A DNA stretch of 43,209 nt from Pectobacterium betavasculorum (GTDB lineage: Bacteria; Pseudomonadota; Gammaproteobacteria; Enterobacterales; Enterobacteriaceae): the NCBI RefSeq assembly GCF_000749845.1, contig NZ_JQHM01000019.1, positions 1 to 43,209 on the forward strand, given 5' to 3'. Within the stretch, counting starts at the first letter, position 1; each line of letters opens with the position of its first letter. Below the pieces are notes generated by a model, which saw nothing but the letters and a program-made list of their open reading frames with translations, was not told the origin of the DNA and made no database searches. A program made the position numbers and the translations under genes. Shown here piece by piece: positions 14,112 to 23,826 of the stretch.

Positions 14112-17100
14112 TTACTTAAAGTCCGCGTACGGCGTAAGCGGCTGTGGTGGACTATCGAGATCGCCCTGCCAGCCGGAGACGGAGTAGCGCAGGTAGAGGA
14201 GACCGTGGCTTGGGGTGTAGTCCTTCGCTTGCTGAATGTCGATACCGACGCCCAGCGTCCAGTGTGAGCTGAGGCGGCGTTCGACGACGGCACGCGCCGT
14301 GTAGCCGAATCCGGAACTGTTGCTGCCCTGTTCGATGGTGTCTCTGTCGGTGAGTACGGCGTTACCGAGCAGGCCGACAAGCGGATAGCGACGCTGATCT
14401 TTGGTAGAAGAACGTGACCACGACAGCGATCCGCCGAGTTCCCACGACCAGTTTTCCGTCCGCTGCCGGTAGTTCACCGGTACGCCCAGCGAGAAGTATT
14501 GCTGTGGGCTGTAGTAACCGCCCTGACCGAGCGAATAACCGCTTAAGTCTTTCTGGTGTCGCCACCACATGCTGTTCAGACCGACCGTGACGCGTCGGTT
14601 ATCCTCGTTAATCAGCTTGTAGTAATAACCTGCCATAGCACGGGCGCGGTCATTATCGGCCACGTTTTTACCCGTAATTTGATGGACGCTAAAATCACTC
14701 CACACGCCGTGCGCTTCGCCCCGATCGTAGCTCAGCCCGAAACTGACGCCCGTGGCACGCACGCCGCCCCAGGTAATTCCGGTGCCAGGGTCTTTGGTGC
14801 CGCCGAAGGCGAGTAATGAGCTGGATATTGGGCGGCGCGATGCTGTCGCGGTCCAGCCGATTTGCTGCCAGTCGCCGCTGTAGCTTGCGCCACCGACGAT
14901 ATCGACCACATCAAAGCCGAGCGGTGTAGTTCCGATATCCGCCGACCAGCGATCGTTCTTCCAACCTGCGGCGACGCTGGTGCCGGTAGCTTTCTGCGAT
15001 TTACCGTCGAAACAGTCCCGCGTGGCGCAGGTACCGAAGGTTTCCCGGTAGGCGCCGTTGCTGTCTGTAGAGAAAGAGCCCGCGTTCATCTGCACGGTGT
15101 CGGTGCGCAAGAAGGCGCGGCCGTCGTACAGCGGCATATCCACCTGCAACAGAGTGTCGTGAGCGCTGAGGTCGGAGATCCCACCGGTGCCGCTCGAACT
15201 CGAGTAATCATGATCGAGGGTGACGGTAATATCCTGTTGGCGATACAGGTCTGCGGCATCGGCGCGGATGCTGCGTTGCAGCCAGTCGTCGCTGTTTTTA
15301 TTACGCGTTAGTTGGGTGTAGTCATCGTCGCGTTGTGGCAGCGCGGGGGTGATGCCGCTGGCGACCATGGCCTGTTTATAGTCCTGCTGCGCCTGTTCAG
15401 GTTGGGATTGCTGCTGTTCGACGCGTGCCGCATCGCGGTAGACCAGTGCTTTGCCCTGACCGACAGGCTCTTTCTGTGCATCGATTTTTAGCTGACGGAA
15501 AAGCGCGGTCGATTTTTGCGGATTGCCTACCGCTTGCCAGGCATTGGCGGCGCGCCGCTGTCCGTTGAGTGTATCAGCCGCCTGCGCGGGGAGTTGGTTC
15601 AGCCGCTGGCGCGCCTCATCTTGCTGCCCTTGTGCGATAAATGCATCGATCTCACCCAACTGTGCATCAGGATTCTGTGGTTCGCGCGTGCGGATGCGTT
15701 GATAATCCGCCAGCGCCGTTGTGTATTCACCCCGAGCCAGCGCCCAGTCTGCCAATAGCAGATCGATACGCGTGTCGGCCGGTTGCTGACGCAGAAACGC
15801 AATAGCGGCGGATTCGTCACCTGCATCACGCATCGCTTCTGCTTTCGCCAGCGTGGTTTGACTTGTCAGACGCTTGGACAAATCGCGCATGTCGTCGTTC
15901 CACTCTGCCGCAGGTAGCGTGTTCAGGTGAGCGAGTGCTTGCTCATCGCGATTGGTGGACGACAGATAAAGTGAGTAAACGTAGTCCTTCTCCGCGCTTG
16001 CTGGTGGTACGGCGGTAGCGCGTTGTACTACGTTATCCGCTTGCTGCGGTTTCCCCAGTTGGCGAAGCGTCTGGGCATAGCGATAGGCAAACCAAATATC
16101 GTTTGGATCTTGCTGATTAGCCTGACGATACTTCTCTTCAGCCAGTGTCCACTGTTGCTGTTCCGACAACTGTTCCGCCTGCTGTTTTAGGATACCGAGT
16201 TGCAGGGCAGCAAGTGTCTCTCGCATCGTATTCTGCTGGCTGTGTGGCAGGCTGTTGAGGTAAGCGAGCGCTTTCTCCGGCGACTGTCGTTGGTAAATAC
16301 CGACTGATCCGCGTAGAGCGTTATCGTTGCCGGGTTCAAGGTGTAAAGCCTGTTGATAGAGCGACTGGGCGGCAGCATCATTTTTGCTGGCAACGGCCAC
16401 GTCGCCCAGACCAATCAGCGCATAAGCGTTGGTATTATCTATCTGGCGTGCCTGCTGATATTTTTGCCGCGCCAGCGTTAGGTTATTCGCTTTTAGCGCC
16501 TGGTCGCCTTCCGCAATGGTGGTCCAATACTGCGTGCTTTGGATTAGCCCTTCCCATTTGCCGCTGTTCAGGCGATTAACATCCGCCTGCAATGCTTTCT
16601 GGAACTGTGTCAGGGCTTTTACCCGATCGCCAGCGCGCAGATAAATCACACCAATCGCGCCGATCAGCTCCGGATCGTTTGGCGTGGCGACCAGCGATTT
16701 ATTCAACGCATCGAGCGTGGCGCTGTTGCCGCCGCCCTCTTCAATCTGCGCCAGCGCACGCAGTCGCCCTTGATAAATAGGATCGGCTAATATTCCCTGC
16801 TGACGACTGAGTTCTTTACGTGCGGTCTCTGCCGGTTCGCCTTCATCAAACACGGTCAGAAAGCGGTTAAGCTCAGCCATACTTTGCGGTGTGACCAGCA
16901 TCCGGCCAATAATTTCCAGCCACAGCGAAGCTGCCTGACTACGTCCGACGGGGTCGTTAGAAAGCTGTTTCAGTAGAGGGTAGGCTTGTTCGTTACGATT
17001 CTGGCTAAACAACAATCGCGCCAGCGCCATGCGTAGCGGCACATTATTAGGATAAGCTCGATCCAACGTCTCCAGTCGCTTGATTGCAAGAGGTTGCTGG

Positions 17101-17591
17101 CCGGGCAAACGTGAAACCAGACGCCAATACTCCACGGCAAGATCGAGTGTTGGCGGATCGCTATGAAAGAGCACGTCGTATTGCGCTTTGGCTTCCGCAT
17201 AGCGCCCGGCGGTAGATAACAAGCGCGCCTGCTGTAATTGTTTACGCGGCTCTTCTTGCGTCAGCGACAGCGTGATTTCTGACTGGCGGTAGATGGCAGA
17301 GTCGGGTGCTACAGCTTTCAGCTTTTCCAACTGTTGGCGCGCCTGTGCCTGATCGCCTTGACGCAGTACCAGCCGGAATCTGGCAGCGATAACCTCGGGA
17401 TTATCTGGGTTGATCAGTTCTAGTCGATGGAGCGACTGACGGACGAGATCGTCTTTGTTGCTGGCTTCTCCCAGATGCACTTGCTCCATCAGAAATTGCT
17501 CTGGCGACGCGGTTTCTGCGCTGGTTGCCTGCGGTGCGGCCATCAGCAATAACGGAAGGAAGCGCAGCCAGTTTAGGGTGTTGTTGTGCAT
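14112..17591 (-). CDS. bcsC: Cellulose synthase outer-membrane subunit BcsC
   Basis: The export channel for cellulose: a long periplasmic TPR scaffold followed by a C-terminal outer-membrane beta-barrel. The protein is 1159 aa from the ATG at 17591 (MHNNTLNWLRFLPLLLMAAP signal peptide, GGGGC ribosome site), close to the E. coli length. TPR-like repeats run from about residue 40 to 750, for example IGAIGVIYLRAGDRVKALTQ and ALIGLGDVAVASKNDAAAQS. The barrel includes RRPISSSLLAFGG, GYYYKLINEDNRRVTVGLN, DLSGYSLGQGGYYSPQQYFS and the terminal GWQGDLDSPPQPLTPYADFK. The start overlaps the end of bcsZ by 19 nt. It is the last gene of bcsRQABZC, and an IS903-type derivative lies 40 bp beyond its stop. 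Confidence 0.96.
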   Translation of the reverse strand: MHNNTLNWLRFLPLLLMAAPQATSAETASPEQFLMEQVHLGEASNKDDLVRQSLHRLELINPDNPEVIAARFRLVLRQGDQAQARQQLEKLKAVAPDSAIYRQSEITLSLTQEEPRKQLQQARLLSTAGRYAEAKAQYDVLFHSDPPTLDLAVEYWRLVSRLPGQQPLAIKRLETLDRAYPNNVPLRMALARLLFSQNRNEQAYPLLKQLSNDPVGRSQAASLWLEIIGRMLVTPQSMAELNRFLTVFDEGEPAETARKELSRQQGILADPIYQGRLRALAQIEEGGGNSATLDALNKSLVATPNDPELIGAIGVIYLRAGDRVKALTQFQKALQADVNRLNSGKWEGLIQSTQYWTTIAEGDQALKANNLTLARQKYQQARQIDNTNAYALIGLGDVAVASKNDAAAQSLYQQALHLEPGNDNALRGSVGIYQRQSPEKALAYLNSLPHSQQNTMRETLAALQLGILKQQAEQLSEQQQWTLAEEKYRQANQQDPNDIWFAYRYAQTLRQLGKPQQADNVVQRATAVPPASAEKDYVYSLYLSSTNRDEQALAHLNTLPAAEWNDDMRDLSKRLTSQTTLAKAEAMRDAGDESAAIAFLRQQPADTRIDLLLADWALARGEYTTALADYQRIRTREPQNPDAQLGEIDAFIAQGQQDEARQRLNQLPAQAADTLNGQRRAANAWQAVGNPQKSTALFRQLKIDAQKEPVGQGKALVYRDAARVEQQQSQPEQAQQDYKQAMVASGITPALPQRDDDYTQLTRNKNSDDWLQRSIRADAADLYRQQDITVTLDHDYSSSSGTGGISDLSAHDTLLQVDMPLYDGRAFLRTDTVQMNAGSFSTDSNGAYRETFGTCATRDCFDGKSQKATGTSVAAGWKNDRWSADIGTTPLGFDVVDIVGGASYSGDWQQIGWTATASRRPISSSLLAFGGTKDPGTGITWGGVRATGVSFGLSYDRGEAHGVWSDFSVHQITGKNVADNDRARAMAGYYYKLINEDNRRVTVGLNSMWWRHQKDLSGYSLGQGGYYSPQQYFSLGVPVNYRQRTENWSWELGGSLSWSRSSTKDQRRYPLVGLLGNAVLTDRDTIEQGSNSSGFGYTARAVVERRLSSHWTLGVGIDIQQAKDYTPSHGLLYLRYSVSGWQGDLDSPPQPLTPYADFK

Positions 17592-18688
17592 TGGCTGCCC
17601 CAAGACGGTAAAAGTTGGCCTTGTGACGTGAAGCGGTAGCGCTTCTCATCCCATCCCTGACCAAACAACGTTAGAGAAGCAGAGAAATAGGCATCGTCAC
17701 CCGGTGGATTCGCAGCGAGTCGTTGTCGCTGTGCAGCTAGCGCATCCGGCTGGCGGGCTAGCATCGGAAGCAGGGAGGCAGAAAACCCGATAGACCCTTG
17801 TCCGGTGACTGTTCCTGCCGCGGTATCCGTTTTTTCGGGGGGTAATCCCAGTTGGATTGTCTGCTGAATCATCGGCTGAAACTGTTTGAGCAAATCGGCT
17901 TTCCCTCTGCTGCCGTCAGCCATCATCCCTGCCCACAGGTAGACGCGAATGGCGTCATAGCTGCCGATATTGGGCTTAGCGGTATCGGGTTGCCAGCCTT
18001 TGCCTTTTTGCCAGATGACCCAATCAGGCGAAAATCCTTGCGGCGCGGTTTCCAGCAGCATGCGCTGCGTGGTGCGCTGCATGGCTTTCCATTTCTCATC
18101 CAATGGAGCAAAACGGGCCAACAGCTGCGGCGGAAGGTAGCTAGGGTTTACGCGCCAGCTCTCTTTCTCTGCAAAACCCTCTTTTCCCGGCAATAGCATC
18201 ACGCCTAACTCTGGAATGTTAACGACTTCTTCCTTGGCGATACGTGCGAGTAGCGCTGTACCTAGCGTCTGATAACGCGTTTCTTTCCACAGTCGACCTG
18301 CCTCAAGCAGGTTATAGGCAATCCACAGGTCGGCGTCGGATGCGGAATTTGGGTCCAGCACCGTCCACTGTTTATCTGTACTTTCTCCCCACAGCCAGGA
18401 CGGCAAGTTAGCACGCAGATCGCCAGCAGACAGGTTGTCTTCCGTCCATTTCAGTAATCTGTCAAACATCGCCCGATCGTTGGCGACTAGCGCAAAGAAC
18501 ATGGCGTAGCTTTGCCCTTCGGACGTGGTGATTTTATTGGGCGTGGAGGTATCAATCACCCGGCCTTGTTCACTGATGTAATGCTGTTTGTACTGTTCCC
18601 AGGCGGACCAGTCGCAGACAGCCGCAGTGGCCAGGGAAGTCCATAACCACAGCAGCGTGGGGATCAGGTAGCGCAGCACGCGTGGCAT
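17573..18688 (-). CDS. bcsZ: Periplasmic endoglucanase BcsZ (GH8)
   Basis: A glycoside hydrolase family 8 beta-1,4-endoglucanase of 371 aa that trims nascent cellulose in the periplasm and is needed for proper polymer output. A signal peptide covers about residues 1-23 (MPRVLRYLIPTLLWLWTSLA). The catalytic acid is the glutamate in TTSEGQSYAMFFALVANDRA (about residue 57), and the aspartates of SDADLWIAYNLLEA (about 118-120) match the GH8 active site. The substrate-cleft motifs NLPSWLWG and IGSYDAIRVYLWAGM are present. It sits between bcsB (6-nt gap) and bcsC (19-nt overlap), so it is co-transcribed and probably translationally coupled. Confidence 0.96.
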   Translation of the reverse strand: MPRVLRYLIPTLLWLWTSLATAAVCDWSAWEQYKQHYISEQGRVIDTSTPNKITTSEGQSYAMFFALVANDRAMFDRLLKWTEDNLSAGDLRANLPSWLWGESTDKQWTVLDPNSASDADLWIAYNLLEAGRLWKETRYQTLGTALLARIAKEEVVNIPELGVMLLPGKEGFAEKESWRVNPSYLPPQLLARFAPLDEKWKAMQRTTQRMLLETAPQGFSPDWVIWQKGKGWQPDTAKPNIGSYDAIRVYLWAGMMADGSRGKADLLKQFQPMIQQTIQLGLPPEKTDTAAGTVTGQGSIGFSASLLPMLARQPDALAAQRQRLAANPPGDDAYFSASLTLFGQGWDEKRYRFTSQGQLLPSWGSQCTTTP

Positions 18689-18694
18689 GATGTG

Positions 18695-21052
18695 TTAATC
18701 CCTTTCATCCGGTGACAGACGGCGGCGGCTGAAGAATTTAAGGCTACGCCACAGCAGCCACGCAATGATGATGACGGTAAAGGTCGATATGATGGCTAGC
18801 CAGATAGGATGCTGCGCCAGCGCGTGCCAGATGCGTTCCCACCACGGCAGATGGCCGACGTAATACATGTCGCCGACTCGCAGATTATTGATGCCCGATT
18901 CACGGATGACGGAAACGGAACCAAACAGTGAGGCTCTTTTTTCGCTGTCGATCAGCGCGTTGTTGAGTAGCGTGTAGCCCTGCGGGCTATCGGCTAATAG
19001 CGCGACAACGCTGCGCTGGTCGTGATACGGAGACTGGAAGCCGATAATCGCCGACATTGCGCCGTCACCGCTGACGGTGGTTTTGCTGTCTGGCTTCGCG
19101 TCAGATTCGGGCGAGCCCATGTCTGGGATGACGGTCTGGCGTGTTGGTTGCTTGATCCAGCTTTTCGTTTGTTCGACCAGCAGGTTGATTTTGCCATCGT
19201 CGTGCAGTTCAGGCGGGATAGCGCCGATCATCAGAATGTCGCTGTCCTGCTTGTCTACCTGCGTCCAGTCATCGCTGAGTTGCATCGCTAAAGCAGGATA
19301 ACCGGTTTGTGCCCCAATGTTGCCAATGGCGTTCAGTAGCGCACTGACCTGATCGGGCTGCGGCTGTTTGTTTACCAGCACCAGCGTTTGTGACAGATCA
19401 GCCAGTCGGCTGAACGGGAAGCCTGCATTGGCGAAGGCACGCAGATCCGGCATCGCCATAAAGTGACGATAGCCAGAGAAGTTAATTGTCGAACTGCCGT
19501 CGATGACAGCGTGATTCACGACTGGCGTATAGGTTTCGCAACGGTCTGCGGTGCCGCTGGAAAGTAACGTAGTGTAGTTGAAATCAAAGCGCAACTGGTT
19601 GGTGGTACCCAGCTTCAGCGCCGGAATGGACAGGCTCTTGTCGGAATCCCATAACCCCTGAGTCAGCGGCAGGCGCATCAACAGGGAGTTCTGGTCGTGC
19701 TCCGGTGCCAGCGAGAAAGCCTGCACGAACTGATTGTTCAGGTTGATACTCAGACGCGAACCATCCTGAATCTGCGGCGCGGTGTAGCGATATTTCAAGC
19801 GCATATCGATGCCCTGACTGCGGATCAGGAACAGGTCGGGCGGCAGGTTCATGGTCAGGGAAATCGGCCGAGGGACAATACCGTCAGTTTGCAACTGCTC
19901 GTTATATTGCTGAAGCTCGGCGAAGGTCATCGGGCGGTCGGTGCGCACCCAATTTGGCGCATCATACGGCTGGCGTGGGGCGAGCTGTTCGACCTTATCG
20001 ATGGTGACGCTTTGCCCACGGAACAGCGTGTTCCCCTGTGCGATGCCCTGCACGGCGGTAAGTAACTCATTGTCATCGCGACCCTGTACCAACAGCAGTT
20101 TAACGTGAGGATCGTCAGGGTGGCTGATGATAGACACTGTCGGTCCATTCACGGCGGGAGTATCACGCAGGAAATCCGGTCGCTTATCGTTGGTGGCGAA
20201 AACAATGCCGTGGCGATCCGGCAACTGGTTGAAGAGGGCAGGGAAGGACTGCCCACGCCATTGCGCTTTGCTGCCAAACCAGGAAGCGAGCATGGCTGCG
20301 GCACGCTGCTGAACCAGATCCGGCTGGCTGGCAAAAACGATGGGCAGCGTCAGCGGGCGGGTATCGCGACTGTCAAAAAATGGTGCAGGGAACGGCGACA
20401 GATCGTCCTTCAGCGCCAGCTTTTGGAATTGCAGATTGAGCGCGCTGGATTTGCTCACATCCAGCCACAGGCTGGTGCTGGCAGGGTTTTCACAGATATT
20501 CTGATAATGGCCGACGAACACCAATTGCAGGCGGTTGAAGTCCGTGATGTAGCGCGAATCGATAGGAATACGGACGCGGTTTGACTTACCCATCTGCTCT
20601 TTGCCAATTGCGGTGACACCCATCAGCTCATTATTTAGGTAAACCTTGATATGAGATTCGGTGGGAATTAGCGCCGGTGACGGGGTAAATTCGAGATCGA
20701 GCGAGGCCTGCGTCACGATTTCGTCGCTACGTACACCGAATTCAATTTGTCCGTCGGGATTGATGCCGCGTAATGCAAAATTACCTGGGGCTGGCGCGAT
20801 CTGCGCAAATGGCATCACCATGTTGCGTACGACGGCGTTAGCTGACGGCTGCTCCAGTGGGATCGTGGGCATGCTCGTCGTAGATATGTCAGTCGCAGGT
20901 GTGTCTGCTGTTGGTGTTGCGGTGGCAGCATTTGTGGGCGCCGGGGTTGTGCCTCCCTGAGCCGATATTTGCGCGTTCGGCGCGGTGACAGCGTGAGATA
21001 ATGAGCTGACGCCTAAAGCCAATGCGGTGAACCAGATTATTTTTTTCGTCAT
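18695..21052 (-). CDS. bcsB: Cellulose synthase periplasmic subunit BcsB
   Basis: A periplasmic protein of 785 aa with a C-terminal membrane anchor. It partners BcsA and guides the glucan across the periplasm through carbohydrate-binding and flavodoxin-like domains. The signal peptide ends near SHA-VTAPN, then comes a low-complexity Thr/Ala/Pro linker to about residue 75. Typical BcsB stretches follow: FALRGINPDGQIEFGVRSDE, RLQLVFVGHYQNICENPAST, FDSRDTRPLTLPIVFAS, and a C-terminal segment HPIWLAIISTFTVIIIAWLL serving as the anchor. The gap to bcsA is 74 nt and contains two hairpins, which is unusual for this tightly linked pair. The Thr/Pro-rich N-terminal linker is probably the least conserved part. 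Confidence 0.96.
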   Translation of the reverse strand: MTKKIIWFTALALGVSSLSHAVTAPNAQISAQGGTTPAPTNAATATPTADTPATDISTTSMPTIPLEQPSANAVVRNMVMPFAQIAPAPGNFALRGINPDGQIEFGVRSDEIVTQASLDLEFTPSPALIPTESHIKVYLNNELMGVTAIGKEQMGKSNRVRIPIDSRYITDFNRLQLVFVGHYQNICENPASTSLWLDVSKSSALNLQFQKLALKDDLSPFPAPFFDSRDTRPLTLPIVFASQPDLVQQRAAAMLASWFGSKAQWRGQSFPALFNQLPDRHGIVFATNDKRPDFLRDTPAVNGPTVSIISHPDDPHVKLLLVQGRDDNELLTAVQGIAQGNTLFRGQSVTIDKVEQLAPRQPYDAPNWVRTDRPMTFAELQQYNEQLQTDGIVPRPISLTMNLPPDLFLIRSQGIDMRLKYRYTAPQIQDGSRLSINLNNQFVQAFSLAPEHDQNSLLMRLPLTQGLWDSDKSLSIPALKLGTTNQLRFDFNYTTLLSSGTADRCETYTPVVNHAVIDGSSTINFSGYRHFMAMPDLRAFANAGFPFSRLADLSQTLVLVNKQPQPDQVSALLNAIGNIGAQTGYPALAMQLSDDWTQVDKQDSDILMIGAIPPELHDDGKINLLVEQTKSWIKQPTRQTVIPDMGSPESDAKPDSKTTVSGDGAMSAIIGFQSPYHDQRSVVALLADSPQGYTLLNNALIDSEKRASLFGSVSVIRESGINNLRVGDMYYVGHLPWWERIWHALAQHPIWLAIISTFTVIIIAWLLWRSLKFFSRRRLSPDERD

Positions 21053-21073
21053 CGTGTCATCATCAATGTTAAG

Positions 21074-21114
21074 GGTCTTTTTCTTTGTCGGGAAAAAGAC
21101 CGTTGATCACGGTC
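21074..21114 (-). terminator. Terminator-like hairpin pair between bcsA and bcsB
   Basis: On the minus strand, 12 nt after the bcsA stop, GACCGT (21114-21109) pairs with ACGGTC (21103-21098) and is followed by five T, the form of an intrinsic terminator. The 3' arm plus T-run (GGTCTTTTTC, 21101-21092) can instead pair perfectly over ten bases with GAAAAAGACC (21083-21074). The two structures exclude each other. This could set the ratio of bcsA to the downstream bcsBZC message, or help processing; no data decide. Confidence 0.6.
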
Positions 21115-21126
21115 TGTGAATGGCAA

Positions 21127-23826
21127 TCAAGCCACTGTCTTTTCTGTAAATAGGTTCTGTTGTGCAAATCGTCTTTCATGGGCAGACGGTGTCTTGCCCT
21201 GATGCACGGCTTTTTCTGGTAGCGCAGCGCCCGGCTGTTCTATTGTGGTGCGTCTCCCCACATAGCGCGGGATGAATGACACGATCCACACCACGATGTT
21301 GAAGAAGGCCAGAATAATCTTGCGTATGACGGGCGGCGCGTAATCCGCCAGGCGCAGGTAGCCGCGAAAGCCGAGTGCCAGTACATCAACCAGACTTTCA
21401 ATCGGTTTATCCTGCGGGAAGCTGTCTTGCCAGAGCGCCCAGGTATCGGCGCGGGCAAAGGTACATTGAATGAAATCAATATGCTGGCGGATGGTCAGGT
21501 TGGTCATGCGCAGGCCAATCTTGTTGTCGAATGCGCGGGTGACGCTGAAAGGGAAGGCGTACTCTTGCTGGCCGCGTTTTAACAACAGCGAGACATTGTC
21601 TCCGACCTGAAGAATGCCTGACTCGCGAGCTTCAACGCCGACACCGCCATCAGAGTAGTCGCGCAGGACGCAAGGGAAAAGGTGACCATCGGTGCGGAGG
21701 ATGGCCGCGGACATCGACATTTCCACCCGATGTGCCTGACGCACCTGCTTGGCTTCGACCGCCACCGCGACGGCACCGCCTAAAATCGTCATGTTATACA
21801 CGACCCACAGCAGGCTGATGAACACCGTCATGATCTCTTCTGGCGGTCCGTAAATCAGGCGCCAGATGCCATATAGCACCCCGGCGATATTCAGCAACAC
21901 AAGCACCAGATAAGGCCGCGTAATCACCCAGTCGACATGTTGTTCTTCAACCAACCCACCCTTGGCCGTCACGTTGAATTTCCCTTTGTGCGGGTTAAAC
22001 AGCGCTACGGTGGTGGGACGAGCGATATACCACGCCAGCACGGTTTCATAGATTTCACTCCAGAAAGAGTGGCGGTAGCGACCCTGAATGCGCGAGTTGG
22101 TCAGGCTGGCGTGCACCATGTGCGGCAGCACGTAGAGCGCAATGGCTAACGCGGGGGCGAAAATGATGTAAGCGTGCATCAGGAGAAACGCCAGCGGCGC
22201 GGTCAGGAAGATCAGCCGGGGAATCCCGGACAGAAAGTGCATCATGGCGTTGGCATAACACAGCCGCTGCCCTAGCTTCAGCCCCTTGCCGAATAAGGGG
22301 TTATCCAACCGGAAGATTTGCACCATGCCGCGTGCCCAGCGAATACGCTGCCCGATGTGAGCCGAGAGGCTCTCGGTTGCCAGTCCCGCCGCCTGAGGAA
22401 TGCGGATATAGGCTGAGCTGTATCCACGGCGATGCAGCCGTAATGAGGTGTGGGCATCCTCCGTCACCGTTTCGACCGCAATGCCGTTAATCTCATCCAG
22501 CGGTTTACGCCGTAGAATGGCGCAGGAACCGCAGAAGAACGTGGCGTCCCACATGTCGTTACCGTCCTGAACCAGACCATAGAACAGGGTGCCTTCGTTG
22601 GGCGTACGGCGGAAGCGTCCCAGATTACGCTCGAACGGATCGGGCGAGAAGAAATGGTGCGGCGTTTGTAACATCGCCAGCTTTTTGTCTTTGAAAAACC
22701 AGCCCATGGTTAATTGCAGGAAGGAGCGGGTAGGGACGTGGTCGCAGTCGAAAATGGCGACGAACTCGCCTGTTGCCTGTTTCAGGGCGTTGTTGATATT
22801 CCCGGCTTTGGCGTGCTCGTGCGTGATGCGGGCGATGTAATGGACGCCAACTTCTTCTGCGAAGGCTTTAAATTCGGCACGACCGCCGTCATCCAGAATA
22901 TAAATGTTGAGCTTGTCTTTAGGCCAATCGATGCCCAGCGCGGCATACACCGTCGGTTTCACGACGCTCAACGGTTCATTGTAGGTTGGGATCATGAGAT
23001 CGACGGTCGGCCACGTTTTGCTGTCTTCCGGCAGCGAAACAGGGTAGCGGTTGAGCGGCCATATCGTCTGGAAATAGCCCAGAACCAACACGACCCAGGC
23101 ATAGGTTTCCGCTGCCAGCAGCAAGAGTCCGCAGACCAGACTGACGGGATCGTCCCAGTTCAGCGTTTCGGTGTAGCGCCACCACAGATAACGGCAGGAG
23201 ACTGTGAAAGAAAGGGCGATCATCATGAGCGTCGGCATGCGTCCCGGCATATTGCGCACGAGCATGGCGATGCCCCACAGCAGCGTCATGAAAATAAATT
23301 GCGACAGCAAATCAAATGGCTGCGTGATGCACAGCAGCGCCAGTGCCGCACACAGCAGGCTCAGCGTCACTGTCACCAGCTTTTGTACGCGGTTCATCCG
23401 GGTAGTGCCGGATTCACTGCTTTCGCGATCGTCAGTATTCGCATGGCTAAAGCGGGTAAACAGCTTTTGCTGCGCATTCATATAGCGTTGCCGCCAGCGC
23501 GGTAATGCAGAGAAGTAGTTACGGCGTGATGTAGGCAACTGGCCATTTTTGATGGTTAGCAGCCAAATACCTTGTGTCAGATAGCGAAGAACATCTGCTG
23601 GACGTGGGCGCTGAGGCGAAATGTGCGGGAACCAATAGGTTCGTTGCGCTCGAATCTGTTGCCAGCCGTCCGACTCCAACCGCAGGAAGATCCAGCCAAG
23701 TATCGCAAACAGCGTGGCGAAAAAGGCAGCAAATGTGGAGGCACCCTTCTGACGATAGCCACGGTAGCGCTGCTGTATCGCCTGTCTGGCGGGCGGAACG
23801 AGGAACAAGCGCAGGATGCCACTCAT
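21127..23826 (-). CDS. bcsA: Cellulose synthase catalytic subunit BcsA
   Basis: The inner-membrane processive GT2 glycosyltransferase that polymerises UDP-glucose into cellulose and is switched on by cyclic di-GMP. The ATG at 23826 overlaps the bcsQ stop as ATGA, giving 899 aa. Several membrane segments precede the catalytic domain. Catalytic motifs are YILDDGGR, the DxD motif in FDCDHVPT (about residue 358), VTEDAHTS, and QRIRWARGMVQ (the QxxRW motif, about 492). The PilZ domain has its cyclic di-GMP motifs, RQAHR (RxxxR, about 695) and DYSDGG (DxSxxG, about 721). All key residues are present, so the enzyme should be active. It follows bcsQ and is separated from bcsB by a 74-nt gap with terminator-like hairpins. 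Confidence 0.97.
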   Translation of the reverse strand: MSGILRLFLVPPARQAIQQRYRGYRQKGASTFAAFFATLFAILGWIFLRLESDGWQQIRAQRTYWFPHISPQRPRPADVLRYLTQGIWLLTIKNGQLPTSRRNYFSALPRWRQRYMNAQQKLFTRFSHANTDDRESSESGTTRMNRVQKLVTVTLSLLCAALALLCITQPFDLLSQFIFMTLLWGIAMLVRNMPGRMPTLMMIALSFTVSCRYLWWRYTETLNWDDPVSLVCGLLLLAAETYAWVVLVLGYFQTIWPLNRYPVSLPEDSKTWPTVDLMIPTYNEPLSVVKPTVYAALGIDWPKDKLNIYILDDGGRAEFKAFAEEVGVHYIARITHEHAKAGNINNALKQATGEFVAIFDCDHVPTRSFLQLTMGWFFKDKKLAMLQTPHHFFSPDPFERNLGRFRRTPNEGTLFYGLVQDGNDMWDATFFCGSCAILRRKPLDEINGIAVETVTEDAHTSLRLHRRGYSSAYIRIPQAAGLATESLSAHIGQRIRWARGMVQIFRLDNPLFGKGLKLGQRLCYANAMMHFLSGIPRLIFLTAPLAFLLMHAYIIFAPALAIALYVLPHMVHASLTNSRIQGRYRHSFWSEIYETVLAWYIARPTTVALFNPHKGKFNVTAKGGLVEEQHVDWVITRPYLVLVLLNIAGVLYGIWRLIYGPPEEIMTVFISLLWVVYNMTILGGAVAVAVEAKQVRQAHRVEMSMSAAILRTDGHLFPCVLRDYSDGGVGVEARESGILQVGDNVSLLLKRGQQEYAFPFSVTRAFDNKIGLRMTNLTIRQHIDFIQCTFARADTWALWQDSFPQDKPIESLVDVLALGFRGYLRLADYAPPVIRKIILAFFNIVVWIVSFIPRYVGRRTTIEQPGAALPEKAVHQGKTPSAHERRFAQQNLFTEKTVA

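Noticed and set aside
22714-23505. 263-codon open frame antisense to bcsA
   Set aside because: bcsA is unmistakable on the other strand with all catalytic motifs; the antisense frame has no domain.
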